Below, one piece after another: positions 8,925 through 21,306 of a stretch of DNA of 39,717 nucleotides. Where the stretch lies: positions 1-39,717 of the forward strand of contig JAJZRE010000021.1 in the NCBI GenBank assembly GCA_021802945.1, in the 5' to 3' direction. The stretch comes from Pseudomonadota bacterium. GTDB lineage: Bacteria > Pseudomonadota > Gammaproteobacteria > Burkholderiales > Thiobacillaceae. Every line of letters begins with the position of its first letter. The stretch's first letter is position 1. Below the pieces are notes generated by a model that was not told the origin of the DNA, made no database searches, and saw only the letters and a program-made list of their open reading frames with translations. A program made the position numbers and the translations under genes.

Positions 8925-9762
8925 GGGATTGGGGCGCGGCCTCGACGCATTGCTGAGCGGAGAGGACAATGCCGCGCCGCCGCAGGGCGACCTGCGGATG
9001 ATGAATGTGGCGCACCTGGCACCCGGCAAATACCAGCCTCGCACCCAGATGGACAGCGAATCGCTGCAGGAACTCGCCGACTCGATCCGTGCGCAAGGCC
9101 TGATGCAGCCGATCCTGGTACGCGAAGTCTCGAGCGGCTACGAAATCATCGCCGGCGAGCGACGCTGGCGTGCGGCGCAACTCGCCGGGTTGAACGAGGT
9201 TCCCGTGCTGGTGCGCGAAGTTGCCGACGACGCGGTGGCGGCGATGGCGCTGATCGAAAACATCCAGCGCGAAGACCTCAACGCCATCGACGAGGCGCAC
9301 GGGCTGCAGCGGCTGATCCACGACTTCGGCATGACCCACGACGCCGTCGCGCAAGCCGTCGGAAAATCGCGCGCCGCGGTATCCAACCTGCTTCGTCTGC
9401 TCAACCTGTCCCACCCGGTGCAGGATATGCTCACTGCCGGGCTGATCGAAATGGGCCATGCGCGCGCGCTTTTGCCCTTGCATGCGGGTGCGCAGCGTGA
9501 ATTGGCGCATGAAATCGAAACCAAGGGACTGTCGGTGCGCGAGGTCGAGCGCCGGGTGGCGCGGCTGAAGGACGCGGCCACCACGCCGGCCAAACCATCC
9601 GTGTCGCGCGACACGCTTCGACTCGAAGAGGCCTTGTCCGACGCGCTCGGGATGACGGCTCACGTGCAAACCGGCAGCAAGGGCGGCGGCAGGCTGACGC
9701 TTCATTTCGCGAGTCCCGAGGAGTTGCAGGGACTGCTCCAGCGTCTCGGCATCAAACTGTGA
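8911..9762 (+). CDS. parB: Chromosome partitioning protein ParB (Spo0J)
   Basis: CTP-dependent DNA clamp that loads at parS and spreads. The 283-residue protein starts with LKGLGRGLDALL, the ParA-stimulating N-terminal peptide. Then come the ParB/Srx (CTPase) domain with GERRWRAAQLAG and ENIQREDLNAIDEA, a central helix-turn-helix (VAQAVGKSRAAVSNLLRLL) that reads parS, and a C-terminal dimerisation domain. The start has AGGGAG upstream and lies within the end of parA. Two parS sites are found 3.4 and 5.6 kb upstream, so the complete segregation module is in this window. Confidence 0.96.
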   Translation: MAKLKGLGRGLDALLSGEDNAAPPQGDLRMMNVAHLAPGKYQPRTQMDSESLQELADSIRAQGLMQPILVREVSSGYEIIAGERRWRAAQLAGLNEVPVLVREVADDAVAAMALIENIQREDLNAIDEAHGLQRLIHDFGMTHDAVAQAVGKSRAAVSNLLRLLNLSHPVQDMLTAGLIEMGHARALLPLHAGAQRELAHEIETKGLSVREVERRVARLKDAATTPAKPSVSRDTLRLEEALSDALGMTAHVQTGSKGGGRLTLHFASPEELQGLLQRLGIKL

Positions 9763-9889
9763 GCGAACCGTGCGCCGTTCTGGCGGACGGGGAATGATTG
9801 GCCATGCAACATCACTACATAGTGAAATTCGTCATCAAGCAGCTTGATGATTGCATAGACCGCACTAATTCTTGTATCATAACCGGCTA
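9763..9889 (+). promoter_or_regulatory. Putative ATP synthase operon promoter with palindromes
   Basis: This 127-bp gap between parB and atpI is AT-rich for the window. CATCAAGC-A-GCTTGATG (9833-9849) is a perfect 8-bp inverted repeat, and ATGCAA/TTGCAT (9804-9809 and 9851-9856) flank it. A candidate sigma-70 promoter is TTGCAT (9851-9856), an 18-bp spacer, and TATCAT (9875-9880); the palindrome would overlap its -35 region and could be an operator. The -10 is only nine bases from the atpI ATG, so that transcript would be nearly leaderless. Confidence 0.4.
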
Positions 9890-10267
9890 ATGTTTACCGG
9901 CATCCCAACCGGCACCCTGCGGGTCGCGCGGGCGCAAGCGATGATTGCCCCTGTGGTTGCCCTGGCCGGCGCCGCGATAGCGGGGGTCGATGCGGGGCTG
10001 GCGGCGCTCTACGGCGTGCTGGTCGCACTGGCGGTGAGCGCGGTGCTGGTGTGGCGCGAACGGCAATCGATGGCGCATCCGGAATGGGATCAGCATCGGT
10101 TGTTCAAGTTGTTCATTCGTGTCGGCATCGAGCGTTTGATCCTGCTGGTCGGTTTGCTGATCCTGGGTCTTGGCGTGTTGAAGCTGGCCCCCTTGCCCTT
10201 GCTGCTGGGCCTGGTGCTGGCCCAGTTCGCCTGGCTGGCTGCCGCAACAGGCCGAAACAGTGAATAG
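9890..10267 (+). CDS. atpI: ATP synthase protein I
   Basis: Small membrane protein (125 residues, four hydrophobic segments) that opens the ATP synthase operon. AtpI assists assembly of the c-ring and may carry Mg2+ in some species; it is not part of the finished enzyme. The sequence is poorly conserved, so the call rests on hydrophobicity, size, the R-x-E-R-x-x-x-x-V-G-like region (IRVGIERLILLVGLLI) and position before atpB. ATG at 9890 has no clear Shine-Dalgarno sequence; a TTG at 9872 in the same frame is possible but would overlap the putative -10 box. Confidence 0.85.
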   Translation: MFTGIPTGTLRVARAQAMIAPVVALAGAAIAGVDAGLAALYGVLVALAVSAVLVWRERQSMAHPEWDQHRLFKLFIRVGIERLILLVGLLILGLGVLKLAPLPLLLGLVLAQFAWLAAATGRNSE

Positions 10268-11508
<1,241 letters not shown>

Positions 11509-11581
11509 TTCGCGGGTTGATACGGAACTTGTCGCCAACCCCCGTTTTTAACCCCAACCCCCGTCATTAAAAGGTGCGGAT

Positions 11582-12052
11582 ATGAATTTCAACGCAACTT
11601 TGATCGGCCAGTCCATCACGTTCATCTTCTTCGTGTGGTTCTGCATGAAGTTCGTGTGGCCGCCGATCATGAACGCGCTCGAAACGCGCAAGAAGCAGAT
11701 CGCCGACGGCCTGGCCGCCGCGGATCGCGGCAAGCACGAACTGGAGCTGGCCGCCAAGAAGGCCGGCGACAACATGCGTGATGCCAAGGCCCAGGCCGCC
11801 GAAGTGATCGCCCAGGCTGAAAAACGCGCGGCGCAGATCATCGAGGAAGCGAAGATGGCTGCCAAGGAAGAGGGCGACCGCCAGCTCGCCGCTGCCCAGG
11901 CCAACATCGCGCAGGAAACCAACCGTGCGCGCGAAAGCCTGCGCGAACAGGTGGCCGGACTCGCCGTGGCCGGTGCGGAAAAAATCCTGCGCCGCGAAGT
12001 CAATGCGCAAACGCACGCTGACCTGCTGGGCCAGCTGAAAGCCGAGCTGTAA
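11582..12052 (+). CDS. atpF: ATP synthase F0 subunit b
   Basis: Peripheral stalk subunit, 156 residues, the same length as in E. coli. One N-terminal membrane helix (about 5-25, ending FVWPPIMNALETRKKQIADGL) is followed by a long, charged, alanine-rich right-handed coiled coil that dimerises and binds the delta subunit. The start has GGTGCGGAT just upstream. There is only one b gene, so the stalk is a homodimer. Confidence 0.97.
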   Translation: MNFNATLIGQSITFIFFVWFCMKFVWPPIMNALETRKKQIADGLAAADRGKHELELAAKKAGDNMRDAKAQAAEVIAQAEKRAAQIIEEAKMAAKEEGDRQLAAAQANIAQETNRARESLREQVAGLAVAGAEKILRREVNAQTHADLLGQLKAEL

Positions 12053-12055
12053 GCC

Positions 12056-12592
12056 ATGAGCGAACTGTCTACCCTGGCACGTCCCTACGCCGAGGCGGTG
12101 TTCCGCATGGCGCAGGGCGAAAACGACCTGGCGGGCTGGTCGTCGCGTATCGCCACGCTGGCGGCAATCGTCTCCGACGCCCGGGTGTCGCGTCTGATCG
12201 CTGACCCGGCCGTGTCGGCCGAGCGTGTGGCCGGACTCATCATCGACGTCGCCGGGGGCGACCTCGGCGAGCGCGGCGCCAACTTCGTCAAAGTGCTGGC
12301 CGAGAACGACCGCCTGTCGCTGCTGCCGGAAATCGGCACGCAGTTCGAGACCCTGAAGGCCAACGCCGAAGGCACCCTCGAAGCGACGATCACCAGTGCG
12401 CAGCCGCTGACGCAGGCGCAGATCGACGATCTGGTGGCCGGGCTCAAGGCCAAATTCAACCGCGCGGTGAACGTACAGGTCGCGGTCGATCCCGAACTGA
12501 TCGGCGGCGCGGTGATCGCCATCGGCGACCAGGTGATAGACGGCTCGGTGAAAGGCCGCCTGCAGCGCATGGCCTTCGCCCTGCAAGGCTAA
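12056..12592 (+). CDS. atpH: ATP synthase F1 subunit delta
   Basis: Connects the top of the F1 alpha-beta hexamer to the b dimer (OSCP family). The 178-residue protein starts [16 protein letters not shown], the family N-terminus, and has the C-terminal block [28 protein letters not shown]. Three bases separate it from atpF, so translation is probably coupled. Confidence 0.97.
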   Translation: MSELSTLARPYAEAVFRMAQGENDLAGWSSRIATLAAIVSDARVSRLIADPAVSAERVAGLIIDVAGGDLGERGANFVKVLAENDRLSLLPEIGTQFETLKANAEGTLEATITSAQPLTQAQIDDLVAGLKAKFNRAVNVQVAVDPELIGGAVIAIGDQVIDGSVKGRLQRMAFALQG

Positions 12593-12635
12593 TCAAACTC
12601 ATATTTATCGGAACCTCGCGGTTCGGAGAACAGAC

Positions 12636-14177
12636 ATGCAATTGAATCCAAGCGAAATCAGCGAACTGATCAAGGCCAAGATCGAAAACCTCGGTGCCTC
12701 GAGCGAGCTGCGCACCCAGGGCACGATCGTGTCCGTCACCGACGGCATCGTCCGCATTCATGGTTTGTCCGACGTGATGTCGGGTGAAATGATCGAGATG
12801 CCGGGCAACACCTTCGGCGTGGCGTTGAACCTCGAGCGCGACTCGGTCGGCGCCGTGATCCTGGGCGATTACGAACACATCAAGGAAGGCGACGTCGCCA
12901 AGTGCACCGGCCGCATCCTCGAAGTGCCGGTCGGCCGCGGCCTGCTGGGCCGCGTGGTGAACTCGCTGGGCCAGCCGATCGACGGCAAGGGTCCGGTCGC
13001 CGCCGACACCACCATGCCGATCGAGCGCATCGCGCCGGGCGTGATCGAGCGTAAATCGGTCGACCAGCCGGTGCAGACCGGCCTCAAGTCGATCGACGCC
13101 ATGGTTCCGGTCGGCCGCGGCCAGCGCGAACTGATCATCGGCGACCGCCAGACCGGCAAGACCGCCGTCGCGATCGACGCCATCATCAACCAGAAGGGCA
13201 CCGGCGTGAAGTGCATCTACGTCGCCGTCGGCCAGAAGGCCTCTTCGGTCGCCAACGTGGTGCGCAAGCTGGAAGAGCACGGCGCGATGGACCACACCAT
13301 CGTCGTTGCCGCGACCGCCTCCGACGCTGCCGCCATGCAGTACATCGCACCGTACTCCGGCTGCACGATGGGCGAGTTCTTCCGCGACATCGGCGAAGAC
13401 GCGCTGATCGTGTATGACGATCTGACCAAGCAGGCCTGGGCCTACCGTCAGGTCTCGCTGCTGCTGCGCCGTCCGCCGGGCCGCGAAGCCTACCCGGGCG
13501 ACGTGTTCTACCTGCACTCGCGCCTGCTCGAGCGTGCCGCGCGCGTCAACGCCGACTACGTCGAAAAGCTCACCAAGGGCGCCGTCAAGGGCAAGACCGG
13601 TTCGCTGACCGCGCTGCCGATCATCGAAACGCAGGCCGGCGACGTCTCCGCCTTCGTGCCGACCAACGTGATCTCGATCACCGACGGCCAGATCTTCCTC
13701 GAGACCGACCTCTTCAACGCCGGCATCCGTCCCGCGATCAACGCCGGCCTGTCGGTGTCCCGCGTCGGCGGCGCCGCGCAGACCAAGGTCATCAAGAAGC
13801 TCGGCGGCGGTGTGCGTCTGGCGCTGGCGCAGTATCGCGAACTCGCGGCCTTCGCCCAGTTCGCCTCCGACCTCGACGAAGCCACCCGCAAGCAGCTCGA
13901 GCGCGGCCGTCGCGTCACCGAGCTGATGAAGCAGGCGCAATATTCGCCGATGTCGGTTTCGCAGATGGCGCTGACCCTGTTCGCGGTCAACAACGGCTAC
14001 ATGGATGACGTCGAAGTGAACAAGATCCTGGCGTTCGAAGCCGCTCTGCAGGCGTTCATGAGGTCGAAGTACGCCAGCATCATGGACACCATCGAAGCCG
14101 GCGGCAACCTCGATGGCGAAACCGAAAAGGCGCTCACCGCCGCGGTGGACGAGTTCAAGAAAACCGGCGTCTATTGA
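12636..14177 (+). CDS. atpA: ATP synthase F1 subunit alpha
   Basis: Regulatory, non-catalytic nucleotide-binding subunit of F1, 513 residues, identical in length to the E. coli protein. Walker A is GDRQTGKT at 169-176. The arginine-finger region and the [22 protein letters not shown] block are intact. A small hairpin (GAACC-TCGC-GGTTC, 12611-12624) directly abuts the GGAG ribosome site, which might tune initiation. Codon use is strongly biased, as expected for a highly expressed gene. Confidence 0.98.
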   Translation: MQLNPSEISELIKAKIENLGASSELRTQGTIVSVTDGIVRIHGLSDVMSGEMIEMPGNTFGVALNLERDSVGAVILGDYEHIKEGDVAKCTGRILEVPVGRGLLGRVVNSLGQPIDGKGPVAADTTMPIERIAPGVIERKSVDQPVQTGLKSIDAMVPVGRGQRELIIGDRQTGKTAVAIDAIINQKGTGVKCIYVAVGQKASSVANVVRKLEEHGAMDHTIVVAATASDAAAMQYIAPYSGCTMGEFFRDIGEDALIVYDDLTKQAWAYRQVSLLLRRPPGREAYPGDVFYLHSRLLERAARVNADYVEKLTKGAVKGKTGSLTALPIIETQAGDVSAFVPTNVISITDGQIFLETDLFNAGIRPAINAGLSVSRVGGAAQTKVIKKLGGGVRLALAQYRELAAFAQFASDLDEATRKQLERGRRVTELMKQAQYSPMSVSQMALTLFAVNNGYMDDVEVNKILAFEAALQAFMRSKYASIMDTIEAGGNLDGETEKALTAAVDEFKKTGVY

Positions 14178-14222
14178 TAGGCCGCGCTGATTAGGAGCGC
14201 CAGTTTTTAATTAGGAGCAGGC

Positions 14223-15095
14223 ATGGCAGCCGGAAAAGAGATACGGACCAAGATCAAGAGCGTGGAAAACACGCGCAAGATCACCAAGGCCATGGAAATG
14301 GTCGCGGCGTCCAAGATGCGCCGCGCGCAGGAGCGCATGAAGGCCGCGCGGCCGTACGCCGAGAAGATCGCCCGCGTGGCGACGCACCTGGCATACGCCC
14401 ACACGGAATACAAGCACCCGTTCGTGATCGCGCGTGAAAACGTCAAGCGCGTCGGCCTCATCGTGATTTCGTCCGACAAGGGCCTGTGCGGCGGTCTCAA
14501 CACCAACGCCTTCCGCATGATGGTCAACCAGATGAAGCAGTGGGAAGCCGCCGGCATTGGCATCGACGTCACCGCGATCGGCAACAAGGGGCTGGGCTTC
14601 GTGCAGCGTCTGGGCGCCAACGTGGTGTCGCAGCTGACCGGCCTCGGCGACACGCCGCACATGGAGAAGCTGATCGGCCCGGTCAAGATCATGCTGGACG
14701 CCTATCTGGAAGGCAAAATCGACGCGCTCTACATCGTCTACAACCGCTTCATCAACACGATGAAACAGGAGCCGACCCTGACTCAGCTGCTGCCGCTGAA
14801 GCAGATGGAAGACGCCGAGGAAGCCAGCCTGAAAACGCACTGGGACTACATCTACGAGCCCGATGCCAAGCCGGTGGTCGACGGCATGCTGATGCGCTAC
14901 ATCGAATCGCTGGTTTACCAGGGCGTGGCCGAGAACATCGCGTGCGAACAGTCGGCGCGGATGGTGGCGATGAAAGCCGCTTCCGACAACGCCAAGAACG
15001 TGATCGGCGAGCTGAAGCTGGTTTACAACAAGACCCGTCAGGCCGCGATCACCAAGGAGCTGTCCGAGATCGTCGCCGGTGCGGCAGCAGTTTGA
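14223..15095 (+). CDS. atpG: ATP synthase F1 subunit gamma
   Basis: Central rotor shaft, 290 residues. The N-terminal helix begins [31 protein letters not shown] and the C-terminal helix ends [34 protein letters not shown], together forming the antiparallel coiled coil inside the hexamer. The conserved [11 protein letters not shown] block is present. Two identical TTAGGAGC motifs (14191-14198 and 14211-14218) lie upstream exactly 20 bases apart; the second is at proper distance to act as the ribosome site. Confidence 0.97.
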   Translation: MAAGKEIRTKIKSVENTRKITKAMEMVAASKMRRAQERMKAARPYAEKIARVATHLAYAHTEYKHPFVIARENVKRVGLIVISSDKGLCGGLNTNAFRMMVNQMKQWEAAGIGIDVTAIGNKGLGFVQRLGANVVSQLTGLGDTPHMEKLIGPVKIMLDAYLEGKIDALYIVYNRFINTMKQEPTLTQLLPLKQMEDAEEASLKTHWDYIYEPDAKPVVDGMLMRYIESLVYQGVAENIACEQSARMVAMKAASDNAKNVIGELKLVYNKTRQAAITKELSEIVAGAAAV

Positions 15096-15096
15096 T

Positions 15097-15173
15097 GCGG
15101 CGGGTAGCGATCGGGCGAGGCTGACATGAGCGAAGCGAATGTTATGACGAGACCGGATCACCTACCCGCCGCC
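15097..15173. repeat. Palindromic intergenic element between atpG and atpD
   Basis: The arms GCGGCGGGTAGCGATC (15097-15112) and GATCACCTACCCGCCGC (15156-15172) are inverted copies with one small length difference, enclosing about 43 bases. The transcript would fold into a long stem between two ATP synthase genes. No T run follows, so it is not a terminator. It is more likely an mRNA-stabilising or processing hairpin or a dispersed repeat. Confidence 0.6.
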
Positions 15174-15228
15174 GCGGTTTAACGCGCAACAGAATTTAAT
15201 TGATTAGGCCAAGATTTAACTTACTTAG

Positions 15229-16617
<1,389 letters not shown>

Positions 16618-16621
16618 GCTG

Positions 16622-16688
16622 GTGAGGGGTAAGGGGTAAGGCGTCAGGCATCATCGCCGCGCTTCACGCCTTACGCCTCACGCCTCAC
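16622..16688. repeat. Inverted heptamer-repeat element between atpD and atpC
   Basis: The left arm (16622-16644) is built from about three 7-base units of the form GTGAGGG/GTAAGGG/GTAAGGC. The right arm (16666-16688) is the inverted counterpart, with units ACGCCTT/ACGCCTC. Over 23 bases the arms differ at three positions and enclose 21 bases. It occupies nearly the whole atpD-atpC gap, and the GAGG ribosome site of atpC comes right after it. It resembles dispersed palindromic repeats rather than a terminator. Confidence 0.65.
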
Positions 16689-16699
16689 GAGGTTACAAA

Positions 16700-17122
16700 A
16701 TGGCCATGACCATCCACGTCGACATCGTCAGCGCAGAAAAATCGCTCTACTCCGGCACCGCCGAAGTGGTGATCGCCCCCGGGCAGCGCGGCGAACTGGG
16801 CATCTATCCGCGGCACACCCCGCTGCTGACCACGCTCAAACCCGGTGCGGTGCGCATCAAGGTGCCGAACCAGGCCGAGGAAGAGCTGGTCTACGTCTCC
16901 GGCGGCATTCTCGAAGTGCAGCCGCACGTCGTCACCATCCTGTCGGACTCCGCCATCCGCGGCGCCGACCTCGACGAAGCCAAGGCCCTCGAAGCCAAAC
17001 GCGCCGCCGAGGAAGCGATGAAGGACAAGGCCGCCACCCTGGACTACGCGCAAGCGCAGGCCGAGCTGGCGCAGGCCGTGGCCCAGCTGGCGGCGATCAA
17101 GAAGCTCCGCAAGCTGAGCTGA
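16700..17122 (+). CDS. atpC: ATP synthase F1 subunit epsilon
   Basis: Rotor subunit that links gamma to the c-ring and can inhibit ATP hydrolysis through its C-terminal helices. The 140-residue protein has the N-terminal beta sandwich ([37 protein letters not shown]) and a C-terminal helical pair rich in Ala and charged residues. GAGG lies just before the ATG. It ends the operon; a good terminator follows. Confidence 0.96.
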   Translation: MAMTIHVDIVSAEKSLYSGTAEVVIAPGQRGELGIYPRHTPLLTTLKPGAVRIKVPNQAEEELVYVSGGILEVQPHVVTILSDSAIRGADLDEAKALEAKRAAEEAMKDKAATLDYAQAQAELAQAVAQLAAIKKLRKLS

Positions 17123-17143
17123 CCGCCGGCGAACGCATGCACG

Positions 17144-17168
17144 AGGCAACCTTCGGGTTGCCTTTTTT
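17144..17168 (+). terminator. Rho-independent terminator of the ATP synthase operon
   Basis: AGGCAACC, loop TTCG, GGTTGCCT, then six T. This is a perfect 8-bp stem with a stable UUCG-type tetraloop, 21 bases after the atpC stop. Confidence 0.92.
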
Positions 17169-17343
17169 CATGGGGCAGATTCGGGAGCCCGCGCCCGCTT
17201 TTCAGGCGCGTTTCGAACGCTTTCGTCTGACCATTCCTGAACGGCTCCCGTTTTTTCATGTTGCCGCCTTGCCGAGGCTTTATACTTGGCCCGCGATTTG
17301 CTCACATCGTGTTGATGCGAGCCATCCCTCCAGACCGACGCGT

Positions 17344-18723
17344 ATGTATTCGATGCTTGAAATCCTGATTCTCGCAGCGGGCAAGGGCACCCGCATGCGC
17401 TCCGATTTGCCCAAGGTGCTGCACAAGCTGGCGGGCAAATCCCTGCTCGGGCATGTGGTGGATACGGCGCACGAACTCGGGGCGGCACAGACCTGCGTGG
17501 TCTACGGTTTTGGCGGTGAAGCGGTGCCGCAGGCGATGGCTGAAGACAAGCTGACGTTTGTGCTGCAGGCCGACCAGCACGGAACGGGTCACGCAGTGAA
17601 ACAGGCGTTGCCGCGGCTGTCCGATGACAGCATTACGCTGGTGCTGTATGGCGACGTGCCGTTGACGCATACGACCACGCTGCAGCCGCTCGTGACGGCT
17701 GCGGGGGCAGGCAAGCTGGGGCTGCTGACCGTGAACCTGACGCATCCCGACGGCTACGGACGTATCGTGCGGGACGCGGATGGGCGGGTGCGGCGCATCG
17801 TCGAGCACAAGGACGCGACGCCCACCGAGCGGGCGATTCACGAAGTGAACACCGGCATCCTGGCGGTGGCGACGCGCTACCTGAAACGCTGGATCGCCGA
17901 ACTGAAAAATGACAACGCGCAGGGTGAGTACTACCTCACCGACATCGTCGCGCTGGCGGTGCGCGACGGGGTGGCGGTTGAGGCGCATCAACCGAAATTC
18001 GAGTGGGAAGTGCTGGGCGTCAACAGCAAGGCGCAGCTGGCCGAACTGGAGCGCATCCACCAGAACGAGATTGCCCAAGCGTTGCTCGATGCCGGCGTGA
18101 CCTTGCTGGACCCGGCGCGGCTGGATGTGCGCGGCCTGCTGACGTGCGGCCGCGACGTGACGATTGATGTCAACTGCGTATTCGAGGGCCGCGTGGATCT
18201 TGGCGACGGTGTGCAAGTGGGCGCTAACTGCGTGCTGCGCAACGTGACGGTGGCGGCGGGTACCCGCATCGACGCCTTCACCCTGATCGACGACGCCGCC
18301 ATCGGCGAGGCGGGCCGGGTCGGGCCGTTCTCGCGCATTCGCCCGGGCACCACGCTGGCGCGCGACGTGCACGTCGGCAATTTCGTCGAGATCAAGAACA
18401 GCCGGATCGACGAGGGCTCCAAGATCAACCACCTGTCCTACGTGGGGGACACCACCATGGGCAAGCGGGTCAACATCGGCGCCGGCACCATCACCTGCAA
18501 CTACGACGGCGCCAACAAGCACCGCACGGTGATCGAGGACGAGGTTTTTGTCGGTTCCGACACGCAGCTGGTTGCGCCGATTACCGTAGGCAAGGGCGCG
18601 ACCCTGGGCGCGGGCACCACGCTGACCAGGGATGCGCCGGCCGGCGAACTGACCCTGTCGCGCGCGAAACAGCTGACCATCATGGGCTGGAAGCGGCCGG
18701 TCAAACAGAAGAAGGAAGACTAA
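17344..18723 (+). CDS. glmU: Bifunctional UDP-GlcNAc pyrophosphorylase / GlcN-1-P acetyltransferase GlmU
   Basis: Makes UDP-N-acetylglucosamine, precursor of peptidoglycan and LPS, in two steps. The N-terminal uridylyltransferase domain has [22 protein letters not shown] and the LYGDVPL and NTGIL blocks. The C-terminal half is a left-handed beta helix of hexapeptide repeats ending with [20 protein letters not shown] and [26 protein letters not shown], the acetyltransferase site. It has 459 residues from ATG 17344, or 456 from ATG 17353, which is equally plausible; neither has a clear ribosome site. Two bases separate its stop from glmS, so the two are co-translated. Confidence 0.95.
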   Translation: MYSMLEILILAAGKGTRMRSDLPKVLHKLAGKSLLGHVVDTAHELGAAQTCVVYGFGGEAVPQAMAEDKLTFVLQADQHGTGHAVKQALPRLSDDSITLVLYGDVPLTHTTTLQPLVTAAGAGKLGLLTVNLTHPDGYGRIVRDADGRVRRIVEHKDATPTERAIHEVNTGILAVATRYLKRWIAELKNDNAQGEYYLTDIVALAVRDGVAVEAHQPKFEWEVLGVNSKAQLAELERIHQNEIAQALLDAGVTLLDPARLDVRGLLTCGRDVTIDVNCVFEGRVDLGDGVQVGANCVLRNVTVAAGTRIDAFTLIDDAAIGEAGRVGPFSRIRPGTTLARDVHVGNFVEIKNSRIDEGSKINHLSYVGDTTMGKRVNIGAGTITCNYDGANKHRTVIEDEVFVGSDTQLVAPITVGKGATLGAGTTLTRDAPAGELTLSRAKQLTIMGWKRPVKQKKED

Positions 18724-18725
18724 GC

Positions 18726-20555
18726 ATGTGCGGCATTGTCGGCGCGGTTGCGCAACGTAACGTCGTTCCCATCCTGCTCGAAGGCCTGCGGCGGCTGGAA
18801 TACCGCGGCTACGATTCCGCGGGGCTGGTCACCATCGACGGCGGCCTCAAGCGGGTGCGCAGCGTCGGCCGCGTAGCCTCGCTGGCGGCGGATTGCGCCG
18901 CGCAGCAGGTGCACGGCAACCTTGGCATCGCGCATACCCGATGGGCCACGCACGGCGCGCCGTCGGAAGCCAACGCGCATCCGCACGTCAGCGGCCGCCT
19001 GGCCGTGGTGCACAACGGCATCATCGAGAATCACGAGGCGCTGCGCGCGCGCCTGAAGGCGGAAGGGTTCGTTTTCACGTCGGAGACCGATACCGAAGTC
19101 ATCGCGCACCTGGTCCAGCATTACTTCCGGCAGTCGAAGGATCTGCTCGCCGCGACCCGCGCTGCGGTGGCCGAGCTCGAAGGCGCGTATGCGATCGGCG
19201 TCGTGAGCGAGGACGCCCCCAACCGGCTGGTCTGCGCGCGCAAGGGCAGCCCGCTGCTGATCGGCCTCGGCATCGAGGAAAACTTCATCGCTTCCGACGT
19301 TTCGGCGCTGCTGCCGGTGACCCAGCGCGTGATGTACCTGGAAGAGGGCGACGTCGCCGACATCGGCCTGCTGGCGGTGACGGTGTACGACGCGGCGGGC
19401 AACAAGGTCGACCGCAGCGTGCATGTCTCCGAACTGTCGGCCGACATGGCCGAGCTCGGCACTTACCGCCACTTCATGCAGAAGGAGATTCACGAGCAGC
19501 CGCGCGCGCTCACCGATACCCTGCTGATCGCGGTGGCGCAGGATCGGGTGCGGCCCGAGTGGTTCGGTTTCGACGCGGCCGAGGTCCTGGGCAAGGTCAA
19601 CGCCGTGACCTTCCTCGCCTGCGGCACCAGCTACCATGCCGCGAAAGTGGCCACCTACTGGCTGGAGGAGATCGCGGGCATTCCGGCCTATGCCGAAATC
19701 GCCAGCGAATACCGCTACCGCACCAGCGTTCCGAATCCCGACGCACTGATCGTCACCATCTCGCAGTCGGGCGAAACCGCCGATACGCTGGCGGCGTTGA
19801 ACCATGCCAAGGCGCTGGGCCAGGACAAGACGCTGACCATCTGCAACGTGCCGGAATCGGCGCTGACCCGTGCGTCGCGGCTCAAGTTCCTCACCCGCGC
19901 CGGGCCGGAAATCGGCGTCGCCTCGACCAAGGCCTTCACCACGCAACTGGCCGGGCTGTTTCTGCTGACGCTGGTATTGGCCAAGCTGCGCGGTCGACTC
20001 ACCGCGGAACAGGAAGCCGGATATCTTGCCGAGCTGCGCAGCCTGCCGAACAAGACGCAGCAGGTGCTGGCGCTGGAGCCGCAGGTCGAAGCCTGGTCGC
20101 AGCGCTTCGCCAACAAGCACCACGCGCTGTTCCTCGGGCGCGGCGTGCATTACCCGATCGCGCTCGAAGGCGCGCTGAAGCTGAAGGAGATCTCCTACAT
20201 CCACGCCGAGGCCTATCCGGCGGGCGAACTGAAGCACGGTCCGCTCGCGCTGGTGGACGAGGACATGCCCGTGATCACCATCGCGCCCAATGACCAGCTG
20301 ATCGAAAAGCTGAAGTCCAACCTGCAGGAAGTGCGCGCGCGTGGCGGCGAACTGTATGTGTTCGCCGACGGCGACGTGACCTTCGAGGCGTCGGCCTTCG
20401 TCCACGTCATCAAGTTGCCCGGCGCCAGCAACGGCGCACTGTCGCCGATCCTGCACACGGTGCCGTTGCAACTACTCTCGTACCACGCCGCCCTGCAAAA
20501 GGGCACCGATGTCGACAAGCCGCGCAATCTGGCGAAGTCGGTCACGGTGGAATAA
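18726..20555 (+). CDS. glmS: Glucosamine-6-phosphate synthase GlmS
   Basis: Isomerising glutamine:fructose-6-phosphate aminotransferase, first step to UDP-GlcNAc. It has 609 residues, the same length as E. coli. The N-terminal glutaminase begins MCGIVGAV with Cys2 as nucleophile, and [13 protein letters not shown] follows. Two SIS sugar-binding domains follow ([14 protein letters not shown] and [11 protein letters not shown]; then [28 protein letters not shown]), and the C-terminus is NLAKSVTVE. The 2-base gap after glmU leaves no room for a leader that a small RNA or ribozyme could regulate. Confidence 0.97.
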   Translation: MCGIVGAVAQRNVVPILLEGLRRLEYRGYDSAGLVTIDGGLKRVRSVGRVASLAADCAAQQVHGNLGIAHTRWATHGAPSEANAHPHVSGRLAVVHNGIIENHEALRARLKAEGFVFTSETDTEVIAHLVQHYFRQSKDLLAATRAAVAELEGAYAIGVVSEDAPNRLVCARKGSPLLIGLGIEENFIASDVSALLPVTQRVMYLEEGDVADIGLLAVTVYDAAGNKVDRSVHVSELSADMAELGTYRHFMQKEIHEQPRALTDTLLIAVAQDRVRPEWFGFDAAEVLGKVNAVTFLACGTSYHAAKVATYWLEEIAGIPAYAEIASEYRYRTSVPNPDALIVTISQSGETADTLAALNHAKALGQDKTLTICNVPESALTRASRLKFLTRAGPEIGVASTKAFTTQLAGLFLLTLVLAKLRGRLTAEQEAGYLAELRSLPNKTQQVLALEPQVEAWSQRFANKHHALFLGRGVHYPIALEGALKLKEISYIHAEAYPAGELKHGPLALVDEDMPVITIAPNDQLIEKLKSNLQEVRARGGELYVFADGDVTFEASAFVHVIKLPGASNGALSPILHTVPLQLLSYHAALQKGTDVDKPRNLAKSVTVE

Positions 20556-20570
20556 CCGGACCGCCAGTAC

Positions 20571-20603
20571 AAAAAAAGCGCGGCATTGAGCCGCGCTTTT
20601 TTT
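20571..20603. terminator. Bidirectional terminator between glmS and the NarL-type regulator
   Basis: Seven A, GCGCGGC, loop ATTGA, GCCGCGC, seven T. The perfect 7-bp GC stem is flanked by A and T runs that extend the pairing. It works on both strands and serves both converging transcripts (glmS and the minus-strand operon ending at 20644). Confidence 0.95.
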
Positions 20604-20643
20604 CTGGCATGCAACGCACTCAGTGCCACGCCTGAAAAACGGC

Positions 20644-21276
20644 TCAATGCCGCTTGTGGTCTTCCTTCAGCGCCAGGGTGGCGACCTGTACCCGGTTTCT
20701 GAGGCCGAGCTTTTCCATGATGTTGCGCAGGTGGTTGCGTACGGTGTTTTCCGACAGGGTCATCTTGTAGGCGATGGCCTTGTTCGAGAGCCCTTCCTTC
20801 ACGTGGTCGACGATTTCCATTTCGCGCGCGGTCAGCGCGGACAGGACGCTGTTGCTGAGTTCGCCGCGGGCCATCTTCTGCATGATGTTGAGCGGGAAAC
20901 TGCTCTGGCCGTCGCACACGCTGCGGATGGCGGCGAGCACCTGGTCGGGCTCGCTCGACTTGATGACGTAGCCGTCGACGCCGGACGAGATGGCTTCGGA
21001 GATTTCCTCGTCGGAGTCGGCAATGGTGAGCATGATCACCTTGATCCCCAGGTCACGCAGGTCGGAGACGAGATCCAGCCCGTCGGCGTCGGGCAGCGAA
21101 CGGTCGAGCAGGGCCGCGTCGGCGCGGTTTCCGGCCGCCAGCCAGGCGCGCAGTTCGGCGGCATTGGCCATTTGCGCGGTGAGCTTCATATCCGGCTCCT
21201 GCTGGATATAGCCCGCCACGCCCATGCGCAGCAAGGGATGATCGTCAATGAGGATGATGTTCAAGGGGGCCGGCAT
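20644..21276 (-). CDS. NarL/FixJ-family response regulator
   Basis: Two-component transcription regulator of 210 residues. The receiver domain has the acidic pair D11-D12 (LIDDHPLLRMG), phosphoacceptor D58 (ALLDRSLPD), a conserved T in MLTIADSDEE and K in YVIKSSEPD. A LuxR-type HTH (about 146-205) includes LTAREMEIVDHVKEGLSNKAIAYKMTLSENTVRNHL. No histidine kinase lies next to it, so it is an orphan here. It is the last gene of the argS-SPOR-dsbA-SDR operon, 30 bases after the dehydrogenase. GGAG five bases before the ATG supports the start. Its targets are unknown. Confidence 0.92.
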   Translation of the reverse strand: MPAPLNIILIDDHPLLRMGVAGYIQQEPDMKLTAQMANAAELRAWLAAGNRADAALLDRSLPDADGLDLVSDLRDLGIKVIMLTIADSDEEISEAISSGVDGYVIKSSEPDQVLAAIRSVCDGQSSFPLNIMQKMARGELSNSVLSALTAREMEIVDHVKEGLSNKAIAYKMTLSENTVRNHLRNIMEKLGLRNRVQVATLALKEDHKRH

Positions 21277-21306
21277 GGCTACTCCGCTAAGTTTTTATCT
21301 GGCTTC

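Noticed and set aside
17261..17286. TTGCCG and TATACT as a glmU promoter
   Set aside because: The spacer is only 14 bases, too short for a normal sigma-70 promoter; another -35 box is not evident.
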